From Candidatus Cohnella colombiensis (lineage in GTDB: Bacteria > Bacillota > Bacilli > Paenibacillales > Paenibacillaceae): a stretch of DNA of 64,000 nucleotides. This document shows positions 25,495 through 35,677 of the stretch, one piece after another (positions within the stretch are counted from its first letter, which is position 1; every line of letters begins with the position of its first letter). The notes under the pieces are model-generated. The model worked only from the letters and a program-made list of their open reading frames with translations. It was not told the DNA's origin and ran no database searches. The stretch lies in the NCBI GenBank assembly GCA_029203125.1, contig CP119317.1:2046001-2110000 (forward strand), given 5' to 3'. The position numbers and the translations under genes were made by a program.

Positions 25495-27387
25495 TTATTC
25501 ATCAACAACGATCGCTCCGCTTTTCTCATGAACATAACGCGTTAAAGCGACCGTCATCTCATAAGCCATAAATGGAGTCATCAAATAAATCCCTTTGAAA
25601 TGAGTCATCGCCACATCAAGCAACTCTTGTGCAATCTTGACACCTTCTGCACGACCTTCTACACCTTCTAGGCCCTTCATTCGCTCTAGCACAGATTGTG
25701 AGAGCTGAATTCCCGGAACCTCATTATGCAAATATTCTGCGTTACGACCATTCGCAAGTGGGAAAATGCCTAAGAAAATTGGTACGTTCAGATGCTTCGT
25801 CGACTCAGCGATGCGCTCGATCAGTTCTGCGTCATATACGGGCTGAGTCATAATGTAATCGGCGCCTGCTGCGATCTTCTTCTCTAGTCGTTGTACAGCT
25901 TTATCCAAATACTTCACATTCGGGTTGAAGGCTGCGCCAACAATAAACTTCGCCTTCTGCTTTAAAGGTTTACCTGAAAAAGCGATCCCTTCATTCAACT
26001 GCTTGATCATCTTAATAATTTCAAATGAGGTTAAATCGTACACGGAGCTTGAGCCAGGCAAATCACCAAACTTTGCAGGATCACCAGTTACAGCAAGCAC
26101 ATGGTCAATACCAAGCGCATCAAATCCCATCATATGCGATTGAGTACCGATTAGGTTGCGATCACGGCAAGCAATATGTGCAAGCGGACGGATACCAACA
26201 CGTTCCTTAAGCAATGCAGCAAGCGCCAAATTGCTCATTCGAGTGACCGCAAGGGAGTTGTCCGCCATCGTTAAAGCGTCTGCCTTCGCTTCTTTAAGCG
26301 CTGCAGCGCCTACAAGAAACTTGGAGATATCTAAGTCGCGTGGTGGATCTAACTCAACGATGACCGTATGGCGTTGCTTTACAAGTTCAACAATATTAGG
26401 CTCATCATTGCCATTCGAATGGCCACCGACTTGCTGATCCGGTGCTTGATACTCCGTCACCTCGATCGTTTCAACAGCTGTCGTTGATCTTTCCTGTTGC
26501 TCCTGAGGACGTTGCTCTGGATCATATTGACTGAGTGCTTGAGCAATTGCTGAAATATGCTCAGGTGTCGTTCCACAGCATCCCCCGATTAAACGAACTC
26601 CTGCATCTGCGAATTTCAGAGCTGATGCACCGAAATATTCTGAAGTCGCTGAGTATACGACCTTTCCATCGACATACTCAGGTAATCCTGCATTCGGAAA
26701 CACACTTAATGAAGCATCCAAATCGTGAGGGATCGAAGAGATCGCACGCAAAATGCCATTAGGACCACTCCGACAATTAAAACCGAGCACATCGGCTCCT
26801 TCACCCTTTAAGCGACGAAATGCTTCAGCAAGCGGTGTTCCATCAGCAGTACGGTGTGGGTCTTCGACTGCAAATTGGCAGATGACACTAATATCGCTTT
26901 GCTTCCGAATAATTCCGAGTGCAAGTGATAGTTCTTCAAGATCGAAGAACGTTTCTAAAATTAAGCCATCGACCCCCGCTCCGATCAGTGCGCCGATCTG
27001 CTCTTCGAAATCTCTTTTCACCGTTGCGAGCTTTATATTTTTCCCTGCGCCACTGCGGACAGAACCGATTGAACCTACGACATATGCGCTTGAGCCAACT
27101 GCATTACGAGCAAGTTGCACTCCGGCGACATTAATCTCTTCTGTCTGCTTCTCCAGTCCAAACTTCAATAGTTTATTGTACTGCGCAGAATATGTATTCG
27201 TCTCTATGATTTCGGCACCAGCAGCCGCATATTTACGATGAACATCCGCAATAACTTCAGGTTTCAGCAGATTATATTCCTCGAAAGATACACCTATTGG
27301 TAAACCGAGTTGATATAAGTAAGTAGCCATTGCACCGTCGCCAACTCTTGGCCTTTGTGCAAGCGCTGTACGCAAATCCGGTTTCAT
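25495..27387 (-). CDS. yitJ: bifunctional homocysteine S-methyltransferase / methylenetetrahydrofolate reductase
   Basis: A 630-residue fusion. N-terminal homocysteine S-methyltransferase (1-285): GDGAMATYLYQLG, TNTYSAQYNKL, and zinc ligands in GFNCRSGP and IGGCCGTTPEHI. C-terminal MetF-like barrel (330-620): VIVELDPPRDLDISKF, GDPAKFGD, AGADYIMTQPVYD. A low-complexity Gln/Glu linker joins them. It remethylates homocysteine and supplies methyl-THF. B. subtilis yitJ is under a SAM riboswitch; here the 121-base upstream gap has no room for one. Confidence 0.93.
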   Translation of the reverse strand: MKPDLRTALAQRPRVGDGAMATYLYQLGLPIGVSFEEYNLLKPEVIADVHRKYAAAGAEIIETNTYSAQYNKLLKFGLEKQTEEINVAGVQLARNAVGSSAYVVGSIGSVRSGAGKNIKLATVKRDFEEQIGALIGAGVDGLILETFFDLEELSLALGIIRKQSDISVICQFAVEDPHRTADGTPLAEAFRRLKGEGADVLGFNCRSGPNGILRAISSIPHDLDASLSVFPNAGLPEYVDGKVVYSATSEYFGASALKFADAGVRLIGGCCGTTPEHISAIAQALSQYDPEQRPQEQQERSTTAVETIEVTEYQAPDQQVGGHSNGNDEPNIVELVKQRHTVIVELDPPRDLDISKFLVGAAALKEAKADALTMADNSLAVTRMSNLALAALLKERVGIRPLAHIACRDRNLIGTQSHMMGFDALGIDHVLAVTGDPAKFGDLPGSSSVYDLTSFEIIKMIKQLNEGIAFSGKPLKQKAKFIVGAAFNPNVKYLDKAVQRLEKKIAAGADYIMTQPVYDAELIERIAESTKHLNVPIFLGIFPLANGRNAEYLHNEVPGIQLSQSVLERMKGLEGVEGRAEGVKIAQELLDVAMTHFKGIYLMTPFMAYEMTVALTRYVHEKSGAIVVDE

Positions 27388-27462
27388 GAATTTTCCCCAT
27401 CCATTCCATACATAAAGTACTCTTAATGTAGCATAAATTTGAACTTACGAACACAGCAAAGC

Positions 27463-27482
27463 AAAAACCCGGCAAACGCCGG
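27463..27482 (-). terminator. intrinsic terminator after dapF
   Basis: On the minus strand a CCGGC/GCCGG stem with four-base loop runs into GGGTTTTTG. It lies 27 bases past the dapF stop and before yitJ. Confidence 0.65.
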
Positions 27483-27508
27483 ATTCATGTTCTACCTCAT
27501 GATTTAGC

Positions 27509-28339
27509 TTATAACGAGCCAGTAAAAACTGTCGCCGCTGGTCCCGTCATGTAAACGTGATTGTCTGCTTCATTCCAATGAATGAATAAGTCACCACCAG
27601 CAAGTGAAACCGTCGCCTGACGCTCGGTCAAACCATTGAGTACAGAAGAGACTAGCGTTGCGCATGCTCCAGTTCCACATGCGAGTGTCGGACCTGCCCC
27701 TCGCTCCCATACCCGCATCTCGACGTGCTTGCGTGAATTCACTTTTGCAAATTCCACATTAATTTTACGCGGGAATAACGGATCGATCTCCAGCTTTGGC
27801 CCCCAAGACGTCGTATCGAATGTAATCGCATCTTCCACATAAATGACACAGTGAGGGTTACCCATCGATACAGCAGTAAATTGAAACTCAACGCCTTCAA
27901 CAGTTACAGAATGTCCGAGCACAGGATTCGCATCGATTGTCGTTGGAACGTCCAATCCGTTCAAGATTGGCTGCCCCATATCAACCGTCACTCGGCCTAC
28001 CTCACCGTTATCGATTTCAAGCTGAACCAGCTGCACACCTGCACCGATCGTCTCAATCGTAATATTGGTTTTGCTAATCAAGTTATGATCATAAACAAAT
28101 TTCGCAACACAGCGAATGGCATTGCCACATTGCTCGGCTTCGGAACCATCTGAATTGATAATTCTCATATAAAAATCAGCCACATCAGAAGGCAAAATAA
28201 AGACCAAGCCATCCGCGCCGATTCCGAAGAAACGGTTGCATAGCTTGATCGCTAGTTGTCCGACATTGTCCGGAAGTGCTTCCTGTCCTGCCACAACGAT
28301 AAAGTCATTGCCTAGTCCATTCATCTTTGTAAATTCCAT
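27509..28339 (-). CDS. dapF: diaminopimelate epimerase
   Basis: The ATG at 28337-28339 (MEFTKMNGLGNDF) follows AGGAGGACAATCCTG. The 276-residue protein holds both catalytic cysteines: SEAEQCGNAIRC near residue 76 and TLACGTGACAT near residue 221. It makes meso-diaminopimelate for lysine and peptidoglycan. Downstream of purT, an order that is not the B. subtilis one. Confidence 0.97.
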   Translation of the reverse strand: MEFTKMNGLGNDFIVVAGQEALPDNVGQLAIKLCNRFFGIGADGLVFILPSDVADFYMRIINSDGSEAEQCGNAIRCVAKFVYDHNLISKTNITIETIGAGVQLVQLEIDNGEVGRVTVDMGQPILNGLDVPTTIDANPVLGHSVTVEGVEFQFTAVSMGNPHCVIYVEDAITFDTTSWGPKLEIDPLFPRKINVEFAKVNSRKHVEMRVWERGAGPTLACGTGACATLVSSVLNGLTERQATVSLAGGDLFIHWNEADNHVYMTGPAATVFTGSL

Positions 28340-28463
28340 CAGGATTGTCCTCCTATATACGTTTCCATTCGTCACACCTCTTCATTAATCATAAGAGTTA
28401 TGGCGAAAGATGAGCATACAGCAATCCCTCGATTATTTGCACTTTTCCGCTGTCTTTAAAACC

Positions 28464-29624
28464 TTAGTCGCTGATAATCCGAAGCTTATCGAGCGCTTGC
28501 TTTGCACGTTGACGCGCAACCTCGACGGTATCGCCTGTGGATAATGCTACCGCCATGCGGCGACCGAGCTTAGTCACTGGTTTGCCAAATACGCGAAGCT
28601 GCGTATGTGGCACTTCCAACGCTTGATCCAACCCTTCAATGTGATACGACTCTAACGCTTCATTCGCTTTGAGCGGACGGCTTGCACCGGGTGCGATGAA
28701 TGCAATGTCCGGGATCGGTAGACCTACTATTGCACGTACATGCAACGCAAATTCAGACAAGCTTTGACTGACTAGCGTAACTAACCCTGTATCATGTGGA
28801 CGAGGAGATACTTCGCTGAAGATCACACGGTCGCCTGCGAGAAATAACTCGACTCCGAAGATCCCTGCACCGCCGAGCTCGTCTGTTATTGCTCCCGCAA
28901 TCCGCTTCGCTTCAGCAAGCTGCGACCCCGTCATGTGGTGGGGTTGCCACGATTCAATATAATCGCCATCCTGCTGGATATGACCAATCGGTTCACAGAA
29001 CTTCGTACCGTTCACCGAACGAACCGTTAGCAAAGTGATCTCTGAATCAAAGGCGATGAACTGCTCTACGATGACACGCATTTGCTGAACACGGCCGCCT
29101 TCCATCGCGATCGTCCAGCAACGGTCAAGATCTACTTCATTTTTGCATACACTTTGTCCCTTGCCCGAAGAGCTCATCAGTGGCTTCACCACACATGGAA
29201 AGCCCATTTCCTTGGCGGCTTGGCCAAATTGCTCAAAGTTATCCGCGAAGCGATATTCCGCAGTGGGTAATCCTAGCTTCTCAGATGCGAGTCTACGAAT
29301 GCCTTCTCGATCCATCGTGAGCTGGGCAGCACGTGCAGTCGGGATGACACGGAACCCTTCTTCTTCTAGCTTCACTAGCTCAGCAGTCGCGATCGCTTCA
29401 ATCTCAGGAACGATCAAATCCGGTTTCTCCCGCTCCACCAACTCACGAACCGCTTGACGATCGAGCATATCGATCACATAACTGCGGTCAGCAACGTGCA
29501 TCGCTGGTGCCCCTGCATAACGATCGACCGCTATCGTATCAACGCCAAGTCTTTGCGCTTCGATAATAACTTCTTTACCGAGCTCACCTGATCCTAGCAG
29601 CATTAGCTTTAAACTTCTATACAT
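28464..29624 (-). CDS. purT: formate-dependent phosphoribosylglycinamide formyltransferase
   Basis: A 386-residue ATP-grasp enzyme: LMLLGSGELGKEVIIEAQRLGV, CVVKPLMSSSGKGQSV (ATP lid), GVELFLAGDRVIFSEVSPRPHDTG with metal-binding Glu/Asn-type residues, and the C-terminal LGRRMAVALSTGD. It formylates GAR with formate and ATP, independent of 10-formyl-THF. GGAGGT eight bases before ATG. It begins 39 bases after the calcium ATPase gene. No purine riboswitch is seen. Confidence 0.96.
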   Translation of the reverse strand: MYRSLKLMLLGSGELGKEVIIEAQRLGVDTIAVDRYAGAPAMHVADRSYVIDMLDRQAVRELVEREKPDLIVPEIEAIATAELVKLEEEGFRVIPTARAAQLTMDREGIRRLASEKLGLPTAEYRFADNFEQFGQAAKEMGFPCVVKPLMSSSGKGQSVCKNEVDLDRCWTIAMEGGRVQQMRVIVEQFIAFDSEITLLTVRSVNGTKFCEPIGHIQQDGDYIESWQPHHMTGSQLAEAKRIAGAITDELGGAGIFGVELFLAGDRVIFSEVSPRPHDTGLVTLVSQSLSEFALHVRAIVGLPIPDIAFIAPGASRPLKANEALESYHIEGLDQALEVPHTQLRVFGKPVTKLGRRMAVALSTGDTVEVARQRAKQALDKLRIISD

Positions 29625-29663
29625 GCTTCTATACCTCCAACTTTCGTTGTTCGATATCGATCA

Positions 29664-32462
29664 TTATACACGAAGAGAATCTTTGTAAGTAACCCTCTGT
29701 CCCTTCGATTTTTTCGACGTACCCAGCACACTTCCAATGCCCATCGCAAACGTGGGTATGCCTGCAGCGACGAGAACTAGCGCCCAATCACGCATATCTA
29801 ATGATACTGTCTTGAACACAGGTTGAAGCGGTTCGAGATAGAGCACCGCAAGCATTAGCAACAGTGACGACAGTACCGCCAACACCAAATATTTATTTTC
29901 CAAAAATTTACGATGGAAAATCGATCTAGAGCTCCGGCAATCGAATACATGGATTAATTGCGCCATAACAAGTGTAGCGAATGCAACAGTCTGCGCATGA
30001 ATGAGTTGTTCTGAATGTCCCGCGCCTTCATGCAAGGCAAGCACAAATGCACCTAACGTACAAAAGCCGATGAGCAATCCACGACTAATAATTTTCCAGC
30101 CCAGTCTTCGAGCAAAGATGTTTTCCTTCGCAGAGCGTGGCTTATGCTGCATAAGGTCACTTTCCGACTGATCTACGCCTAATGCCATTGCAGGCAAACC
30201 ATCAGTGACTAGGTTCACCCATAAAATTTGAATTGGTACGAGCGGTAAGGGGAAACCCATCAGCATCGCCATGAACATCGTCATGATCTCGCCCACATTC
30301 GAAGCCAGCAAATAGCGAATGAACTTGCGAATGTTCTCATAGATGCCACGACCCTCTTCTACTGCTGCAACGATGCTTGAAAAATTATCGTCAGCGAGAA
30401 CAAGAGCAGACGCTTCCTTCGTCACATCGGTACCCGTAATGCCCATCGCAATTCCGATGTCCGCTGCTTTCACCGCAGGTGCATCATTGACCCCATCTCC
30501 TGTCATAGCCACAACATGGCCACGTCGTTGGAGCGCTTGTACGATGCGTAGCTTATGCTCAGGAGATACGCGCGCATAGACGTTTACATCGTCGGCGATC
30601 GCTTCAAGCGCACGATCATCCATCGCCGCTAGCTCCTGCCCTGTTAATACACGTCCATCACGACCTATAATGCCAAGCGTACGTGCAATTGCCTCTGCTG
30701 TAATTCCGTGGTCACCCGTAATCATCACAGTCTTAATGCCTGCATGACGACATTTCGTAATCGCGTCCTTCACTTCTTTGCGTGGCGGGTCAATCATCCC
30801 CATTAGACCTATGAACGTGAGCCCATGCTCCGCGTGTTCATTCGTCTCGCACTTTTCGCTCGTCTTCATTTCACGATAGGCAAATCCAAGCACGCGCAAA
30901 GATTCTTTAGCCATTCGCTCATTCGCTTGTAGCACCTTCATCTTTAGCGAGCCCGTGAACGGAATGATGTTGTCACCCCAAAGCACGTATGCACACTGTT
31001 CCAACAATAAATCTGGTGCACCCTTCGTACAGATCAACTGACCACTCTGATGGGACACGCGAACCGACATTCGTTTACGTTCTGAATCAAAAGGAAATTC
31101 CTCTTCCCGCTTATATAACCCATCTAATGAAGATTTGTACATACCCGTCTTCGCAGAAAGCACGAGCAAGGCACCTTCAGTAGGATCACCTTTCACCTTC
31201 CATTCCAGCGCTCCTGAAGCTGTTGCATCTGCTTTGCTTGATTTCCGCTTCTTCGCATCCTCAGCAGCTTGCTCCTGAACAAGATCGGCATTATTACACA
31301 GTGTAGCAATTTGGGTAAGTCGACGCAGCGGGGCATCACCTTTCACTTCAATCCATTGACCCGCTTCCTTTAGTCCACCAACTGGCTCATACCCCTCGCC
31401 AGTCACTTCCACTTCTCTTCCTGCGACCCAAATTTTAGTCACTGTCATTTTATTTTGCGTTAACGTACCTGTTTTGTCCGAGCAGATGACAGACGCGCAC
31501 CCAAGGGTCTCGACTGAGGGCAACTTCCGCACAATCGCTCGTCGCTTAATCATTCGCTGAACGCCAAGCGCAAGTGCAATCGTTACGATCGCAGGTAGCC
31601 CTTCTGGAATCGCAGCAACCGCTAAACTCACGCCTGCAAGGAACATGTCATACAGCGGCTGACCGTGCAGAATCCCTGCAACAACGACGACAACTGTTAA
31701 TATGATCGAGACGATAATCAGTATTTTTCCAAGCTGTTCTAGTCGATGTTGTAAGGGTGTGTCAGCTTCCTCTGTTTGTTGTATGAGATCAGCGATTTTA
31801 CCCATTTCTGTGTTCATTCCTGTCATTGTGACGATCCCAGTTGCTGTGCCGCGTGTAATCATTGTACCGAGGTAGCCGCAGTTTTTACGGTCACCTAATG
31901 GGGGAGACTCCTCTGCGATTACCGCTGAAGATTTCACAACGACAACGGATTCTCCAGTAAGTGCTGACTCATCAATCGCAATTTGATTACATGTAATAAA
32001 CCGAAGGTCGGCAGGTACCCGATCTCCACTTTCCATAATTACAACGTCACCGGGTACGAGCGAGCTTGCTGGAACGGTTTGATGCGTACCCGCTCGAATG
32101 ACCTTGGCAGATGGAGCTGAAAGCTCCTTCAATGCACGTAAAGAACGTTCTGCACGATATTCTTGATAGAACCCGAGCACACCATTAATAATGATGATGG
32201 CGATAATCGTCAGTGCATCGAGCATCTCACCTAGTAAACCTGAGATGACTACGGCACCTAATAGCACAAGCACCATAAAATCTTTGAATTGATTGAGCAA
32301 CAGCTTAAGAGGAGATTCACTTTTCTTTTCCAGCAATGCATTTGGACCATGCTTTTCTAACCTACGTGTAGCCTCTTCCTCCGTAAGTCCAATTTCCAAA
32401 TTCGTATTCAGCAGTTCCACTAGTTGTCCTTCATTTAGTTGATGCCATCCCTTTTGTTCCAA
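29664..32462 (-). CDS. yloB: calcium-translocating P-type ATPase (YloB, SERCA-like)
   Basis: A 932-residue PII-type ATPase: N-terminal cation-ATPase domain, TGES in ALTGESVVV, the P-site CSDKTGTLTQNKMT near residue 330, GDPTEGALLV, MTGDGVNDAPAVKAADIGIAMG, and about ten transmembrane helices. Calcium-coordinating IPEGLPAIV in TM4 and NLVTDGLPA in TM6 support Ca2+. It exports Ca2+ and is made in sporulation in B. subtilis. It is divergent from rqcH (yloA), conserving the yloA-yloB pair but with opposite orientation. Confidence 0.93.
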   Translation of the reverse strand: MEQKGWHQLNEGQLVELLNTNLEIGLTEEEATRRLEKHGPNALLEKKSESPLKLLLNQFKDFMVLVLLGAVVISGLLGEMLDALTIIAIIIINGVLGFYQEYRAERSLRALKELSAPSAKVIRAGTHQTVPASSLVPGDVVIMESGDRVPADLRFITCNQIAIDESALTGESVVVVKSSAVIAEESPPLGDRKNCGYLGTMITRGTATGIVTMTGMNTEMGKIADLIQQTEEADTPLQHRLEQLGKILIIVSIILTVVVVVAGILHGQPLYDMFLAGVSLAVAAIPEGLPAIVTIALALGVQRMIKRRAIVRKLPSVETLGCASVICSDKTGTLTQNKMTVTKIWVAGREVEVTGEGYEPVGGLKEAGQWIEVKGDAPLRRLTQIATLCNNADLVQEQAAEDAKKRKSSKADATASGALEWKVKGDPTEGALLVLSAKTGMYKSSLDGLYKREEEFPFDSERKRMSVRVSHQSGQLICTKGAPDLLLEQCAYVLWGDNIIPFTGSLKMKVLQANERMAKESLRVLGFAYREMKTSEKCETNEHAEHGLTFIGLMGMIDPPRKEVKDAITKCRHAGIKTVMITGDHGITAEAIARTLGIIGRDGRVLTGQELAAMDDRALEAIADDVNVYARVSPEHKLRIVQALQRRGHVVAMTGDGVNDAPAVKAADIGIAMGITGTDVTKEASALVLADDNFSSIVAAVEEGRGIYENIRKFIRYLLASNVGEIMTMFMAMLMGFPLPLVPIQILWVNLVTDGLPAMALGVDQSESDLMQHKPRSAKENIFARRLGWKIISRGLLIGFCTLGAFVLALHEGAGHSEQLIHAQTVAFATLVMAQLIHVFDCRSSRSIFHRKFLENKYLVLAVLSSLLLMLAVLYLEPLQPVFKTVSLDMRDWALVLVAAGIPTFAMGIGSVLGTSKKSKGQRVTYKDSLRV

Positions 32463-32643
32463 GACGACTCTCTCCCTCCTGCTTATCCACTTTTACGTCT
32501 ATATGTATTCAGACAAGCAGGCAATTATCCCCTTCGTTTCGAACTGATCTGCGAGTGGCTGTTTACTTTCCCTTTTACGCAATGTATGGCATCATAGATA
32601 GCAACAAATCTTTCTTTTAATTGACTTTTAGGAGCTACTTCAA

Positions 32644-34359
32644 ATGTCTTTAGACGGAATCGTAACGCGCGCGCTCGTACATGAGCTTCAAAGCTGTATC
32701 CATGCGCGAATTTATAAAATTTATCAACCCACCGACAACGAGATGCTCTGGCACATAAGAGGACAAGGTGTTAACGGCAAGCTATTGCTGTCCGCTCACC
32801 CCTCAATGCCACGTCTCCATTGGACTGAACAGACTTGGGCGAACCCTGCAGAACCACCTATGTTCTGTATGCTATTGCGCAAATATTGCGAAGGCGGCGT
32901 AATCGAAGCGATTCGACAAGTAGGAATGGAGCGAGTCATCGAATTCGATATTCGCCATCGCGATGAACTAGGTGATTATTCACTTAAACGCGTTGTACTC
33001 GAAATTATGGGACGTCATAGCAATTTAATTTTAATGGATCCTGCAACAGGTGTTATTCATGATGGCATCCGCCATGTTACACCTGCGATCAGCAGTTATC
33101 GGGTCGTGCTGCCTGGCAGTAGTTATGTATCGCCACCCTCTCAGAACAAGAGCAATCCATTACTCGAAAATGAAGCGAATTTCCGCGTTGTGATGTCGCA
33201 AAATCTAGAGTCTGTTGACCAATCATTATTACATGCCTATACAGGGATCAGCCCACTAATTGCGAATGAGCTTGCATCGCGTGCACAAAGCGCTCCCTCA
33301 CTTTGGTCTGCTTTCTCCGAGCTAATGAGTGAGCTCACCCTGCACCAATACGAAGCCAACATCGTTGAAACCCCTTCAGGTAAAACGGTATTTTCTGCAG
33401 TTGCATTAACGCATGTACATGGCCAAGTTCAGCCATTCAGTTCTATTCATCAATGCTTAGACTTTTATTACCACGACAAAGCTTCGCGCGACCTCGTGCG
33501 TCAGCGGACGACCGACTTAAATCGGTTATTACTCAATGAAATTTCTAAAAATGAGAAGAAGCTGATCAAACTACGCGAGACACTCCAAGATGCGAATGAA
33601 GCAGATCAATTCCGGAAAACAGGTGAACTATTAACAGCCCAGCTCTATGCATTTCAAAAAGGGGATACGAAAGTCGAGCTTGTCGACTATTATGATGAGC
33701 AGCAAGCAACAATTACAGTAACACTCGATCCACTGCTTACCCCGAACGAGAATGCACAGCGCTATTTTCGCAAATATAACAAATTGAAAAATAGTCGTAC
33801 AGTCGTCGCGGAGCAGCTCAATGCGACTGAAGAAGAAATTCGTTATTTGGCGTCTGTACTTCAAGGTCTAGATACGGCAACACCTAACGATATTGAGGAA
33901 ATACGCGAGGAAATGACAGATCAAGGTTACATCCGTGCGCGTGGTCTAAAAAAAGGGATGAAGAAGCGCAAGCAAGCTCGGCCTGTCATTTTATGCTATA
34001 CATCGAGTGAAGGTATTCCGATTTATGTAGGGAAAAACAACACGCAGAACGACTACATTACGAATAAACTCGGAGTGCATACGGATACGTGGCTACACAC
34101 GAAAGATATTCCCGGCTCACACGTCCTCATTCGCAGTCAGCAATTTGGAGAAGAAACATTGCGTGAAGCTGCGATGCTAGCGGCTTATTATAGCAAGGCA
34201 AAGCAATCGAGCAGTGTACCTGTCGATTACACCCGAATCCGCAACGTACGAAAACCAAGTGGAGCTAAGCCTGGATTTGTGATCTATGAAGGACAGAAGA
34301 CGCTTATTGTTACGCCTGATGACGCCGTTATCGCACAGCTCCCTTCTGAAAATAAATAA
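32644..34359 (+). CDS. rqcH: Rqc2 homolog RqcH (NFACT family)
   Basis: A 571-residue protein with NFACT-N (1-200; MSLDGIVTRALVHELQ, GRHSNLILMD), central coiled-coil region (290-430) and C-terminal NFACT-R (about 450-540; YVGKNNTQNDYITNKLG, WLHTKDIPGSHVLIR). RqcH binds obstructed 50S subunits and adds C-terminal alanine tails to stalled peptides for degradation. Formerly called fibronectin-binding protein FbpA/YloA. TAGGAGC precedes the ATG. Confidence 0.95.
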   Translation: MSLDGIVTRALVHELQSCIHARIYKIYQPTDNEMLWHIRGQGVNGKLLLSAHPSMPRLHWTEQTWANPAEPPMFCMLLRKYCEGGVIEAIRQVGMERVIEFDIRHRDELGDYSLKRVVLEIMGRHSNLILMDPATGVIHDGIRHVTPAISSYRVVLPGSSYVSPPSQNKSNPLLENEANFRVVMSQNLESVDQSLLHAYTGISPLIANELASRAQSAPSLWSAFSELMSELTLHQYEANIVETPSGKTVFSAVALTHVHGQVQPFSSIHQCLDFYYHDKASRDLVRQRTTDLNRLLLNEISKNEKKLIKLRETLQDANEADQFRKTGELLTAQLYAFQKGDTKVELVDYYDEQQATITVTLDPLLTPNENAQRYFRKYNKLKNSRTVVAEQLNATEEEIRYLASVLQGLDTATPNDIEEIREEMTDQGYIRARGLKKGMKKRKQARPVILCYTSSEGIPIYVGKNNTQNDYITNKLGVHTDTWLHTKDIPGSHVLIRSQQFGEETLREAAMLAAYYSKAKQSSSVPVDYTRIRNVRKPSGAKPGFVIYEGQKTLIVTPDDAVIAQLPSENK

Positions 34360-34403
34360 AAAAGCGGCTGCTTTAGCGATTATCGCTTGAGCAGCCACTT
34401 TTC
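34357..34403. terminator. bidirectional terminator between rqcH and the PHP gene
   Basis: GGCTGCT pairs with AGCAGCC and inner AGCGA with TCGCT; A-rich on the left and T-rich on the right, so it works in both directions. It includes the last codons of the PHP gene (stop at 34380-34382). Confidence 0.8.
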
Positions 34404-35216
34404 GATTTCAGTGATATCCACTTTACGATTACCGATAGGTCCGTGATAAGCAACACCTTCACGCACGCCATGGAAATCTGAACCACCCGTAATGAACTTC
34501 TGTGCATCTATCGCCATCTTCTTGTATCTCTGTTCTGCCTTATCATCGTGATCAGAATGGTATGCCTCTATCCCGTCTGCACCTTGATCCAAAATCTCTT
34601 TCACAACATTATCATTGTGATAGATGCCTGGATGAGCGATAACTGCAATCCCACCTGCATCATGTATCCACGAGACAGCTTCTACTGGTGTAATACGCAA
34701 CGGGCTAACATACGCAGCTTTCCCTTCCGCTAAGTAAAGATCAAATGCTTGTTGCATGTTGTTCACGAAGCCACGTTCTACAAGTACTTGAGCAATATGC
34801 GGTCTACCGATTGTCTCATCGTCTCGCTCTGATTTCCCTTTAACAGCTTCTACTTCCTCAAGTGTAATCGGCATACCTAAGCTTGCTAAACGTTCAAAGA
34901 TCAACTCGTTCCGTCGATTGCGCACTTCGCGCAACGAGCGCAGTCGATCTAGAAACAGTGAATTGTTATAATCGACGCCATAGCCTAGCATATGAACTTC
35001 ATTACCATCAACTGCAGTACTGATCTCAACACCAGGAATGACGAGGATGCCGTACTGAACTCCCGCGTCCAACGCTTCATTTATACCAGCTACTGTATCA
35101 TGGTCGGTAATTGCAATCGCATCCAGTCCTATCTCACTTGCCATTCGAACGTTATCCGTAGGTTCGCAAATTCCGTCCGATGCTGTCGTATGCGTATGCA
35201 TGTCTGCAAATCTCAT
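34380..35216 (-). CDS. PHP-domain phosphoesterase (TrpH/RNase AM-like)
   Basis: A 278-residue PHP-domain protein: ADMHTHTTASDG, ITDHDTVAGI, PGVEIST, a middle insertion, VIAHPGIYHNDN and TGGSDFHGV, which together give the trinuclear metal site. The YciV/TrpH branch includes 5'-3' exoribonuclease RNase AM and 3',5'-nucleotide phosphatases; which one applies here is unclear. Convergent with rqcH. ATG preceded by GGAG. Confidence 0.88.
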   Translation of the reverse strand: MRFADMHTHTTASDGICEPTDNVRMASEIGLDAIAITDHDTVAGINEALDAGVQYGILVIPGVEISTAVDGNEVHMLGYGVDYNNSLFLDRLRSLREVRNRRNELIFERLASLGMPITLEEVEAVKGKSERDDETIGRPHIAQVLVERGFVNNMQQAFDLYLAEGKAAYVSPLRITPVEAVSWIHDAGGIAVIAHPGIYHNDNVVKEILDQGADGIEAYHSDHDDKAEQRYKKMAIDAQKFITGGSDFHGVREGVAYHGPIGNRKVDITEIEKWLLKR

Positions 35217-35242
35217 TTCTATTCAACTCCATCTCGTAACCG

Positions 35243-35677
35243 TTAACGTTTCTTCCGATTGGTTTTTATTAGTGTCATTCTTCTTGAATGGCGCAGCCAT
35301 GAATAATATTTTTTCAAATCTCTTAATTCCATCGTCTCGGACATCCGACCAAGAAATGTGACTACAATCATCTTATGTAGAGGTTCACCATTCACATCTG
35401 TTTCGGAATCGCTCTCAGAAAACTCCGCAACAAATACAAGATCATCATCGATCGTGTATACATCCTGCTCATTCCGATAGTAAGAGACGATCCTACTCTC
35501 TTTCAGACATTCCCACATAAACTGCAAAATATCTGAATGACCTGTCTTCTCATTTTCAACACGGGCAGTCCAACGTTCACGAGCATGATTCGTAATAATA
35601 ATATCGACAACTTTCTTATCTCTTAATAGGATGTGAGAAGGCTCGTGATCCTCACTAAATTCCGTTTGCTTATCCAT
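35243..35677 (-). CDS. uncharacterised protein with a DUF4258/BrnT-like pattern
   Basis: I do not recognise a named family. The 144-residue acidic-basic protein contains IITNHARERWTARV near residue 28, then a helix, RIVSYYRNEQDVYTIDDDLVFVAEF, and HKMIVVTFLGR, ending in a basic tail. The HAxxRxxxR start and late VVTxxGR strand recall RelE-like DUF4258/BrnT proteins, but this is pattern reading only and there is no antitoxin next to it. ATG at 35675-35677; the GTG one codon earlier has better spacing to GGGGAGGGG. Confidence 0.6.
   Translation of the reverse strand: MDKQTEFSEDHEPSHILLRDKKVVDIIITNHARERWTARVENEKTGHSDILQFMWECLKESRIVSYYRNEQDVYTIDDDLVFVAEFSESDSETDVNGEPLHKMIVVTFLGRMSETMELRDLKKYYSWLRHSRRMTLIKTNRKKR

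Noticed and set aside
27388..27508. SAM riboswitch upstream of yitJ
   Set aside because: The gap is too short and contains only the dapF terminator and A/T-rich spacer.
32463..32643. Manganese or other cation riboswitch between the P-type ATPase and rqcH
   Set aside because: No yybP-ykoY landmarks or terminator are visible; the gap looks like ordinary divergent promoters.
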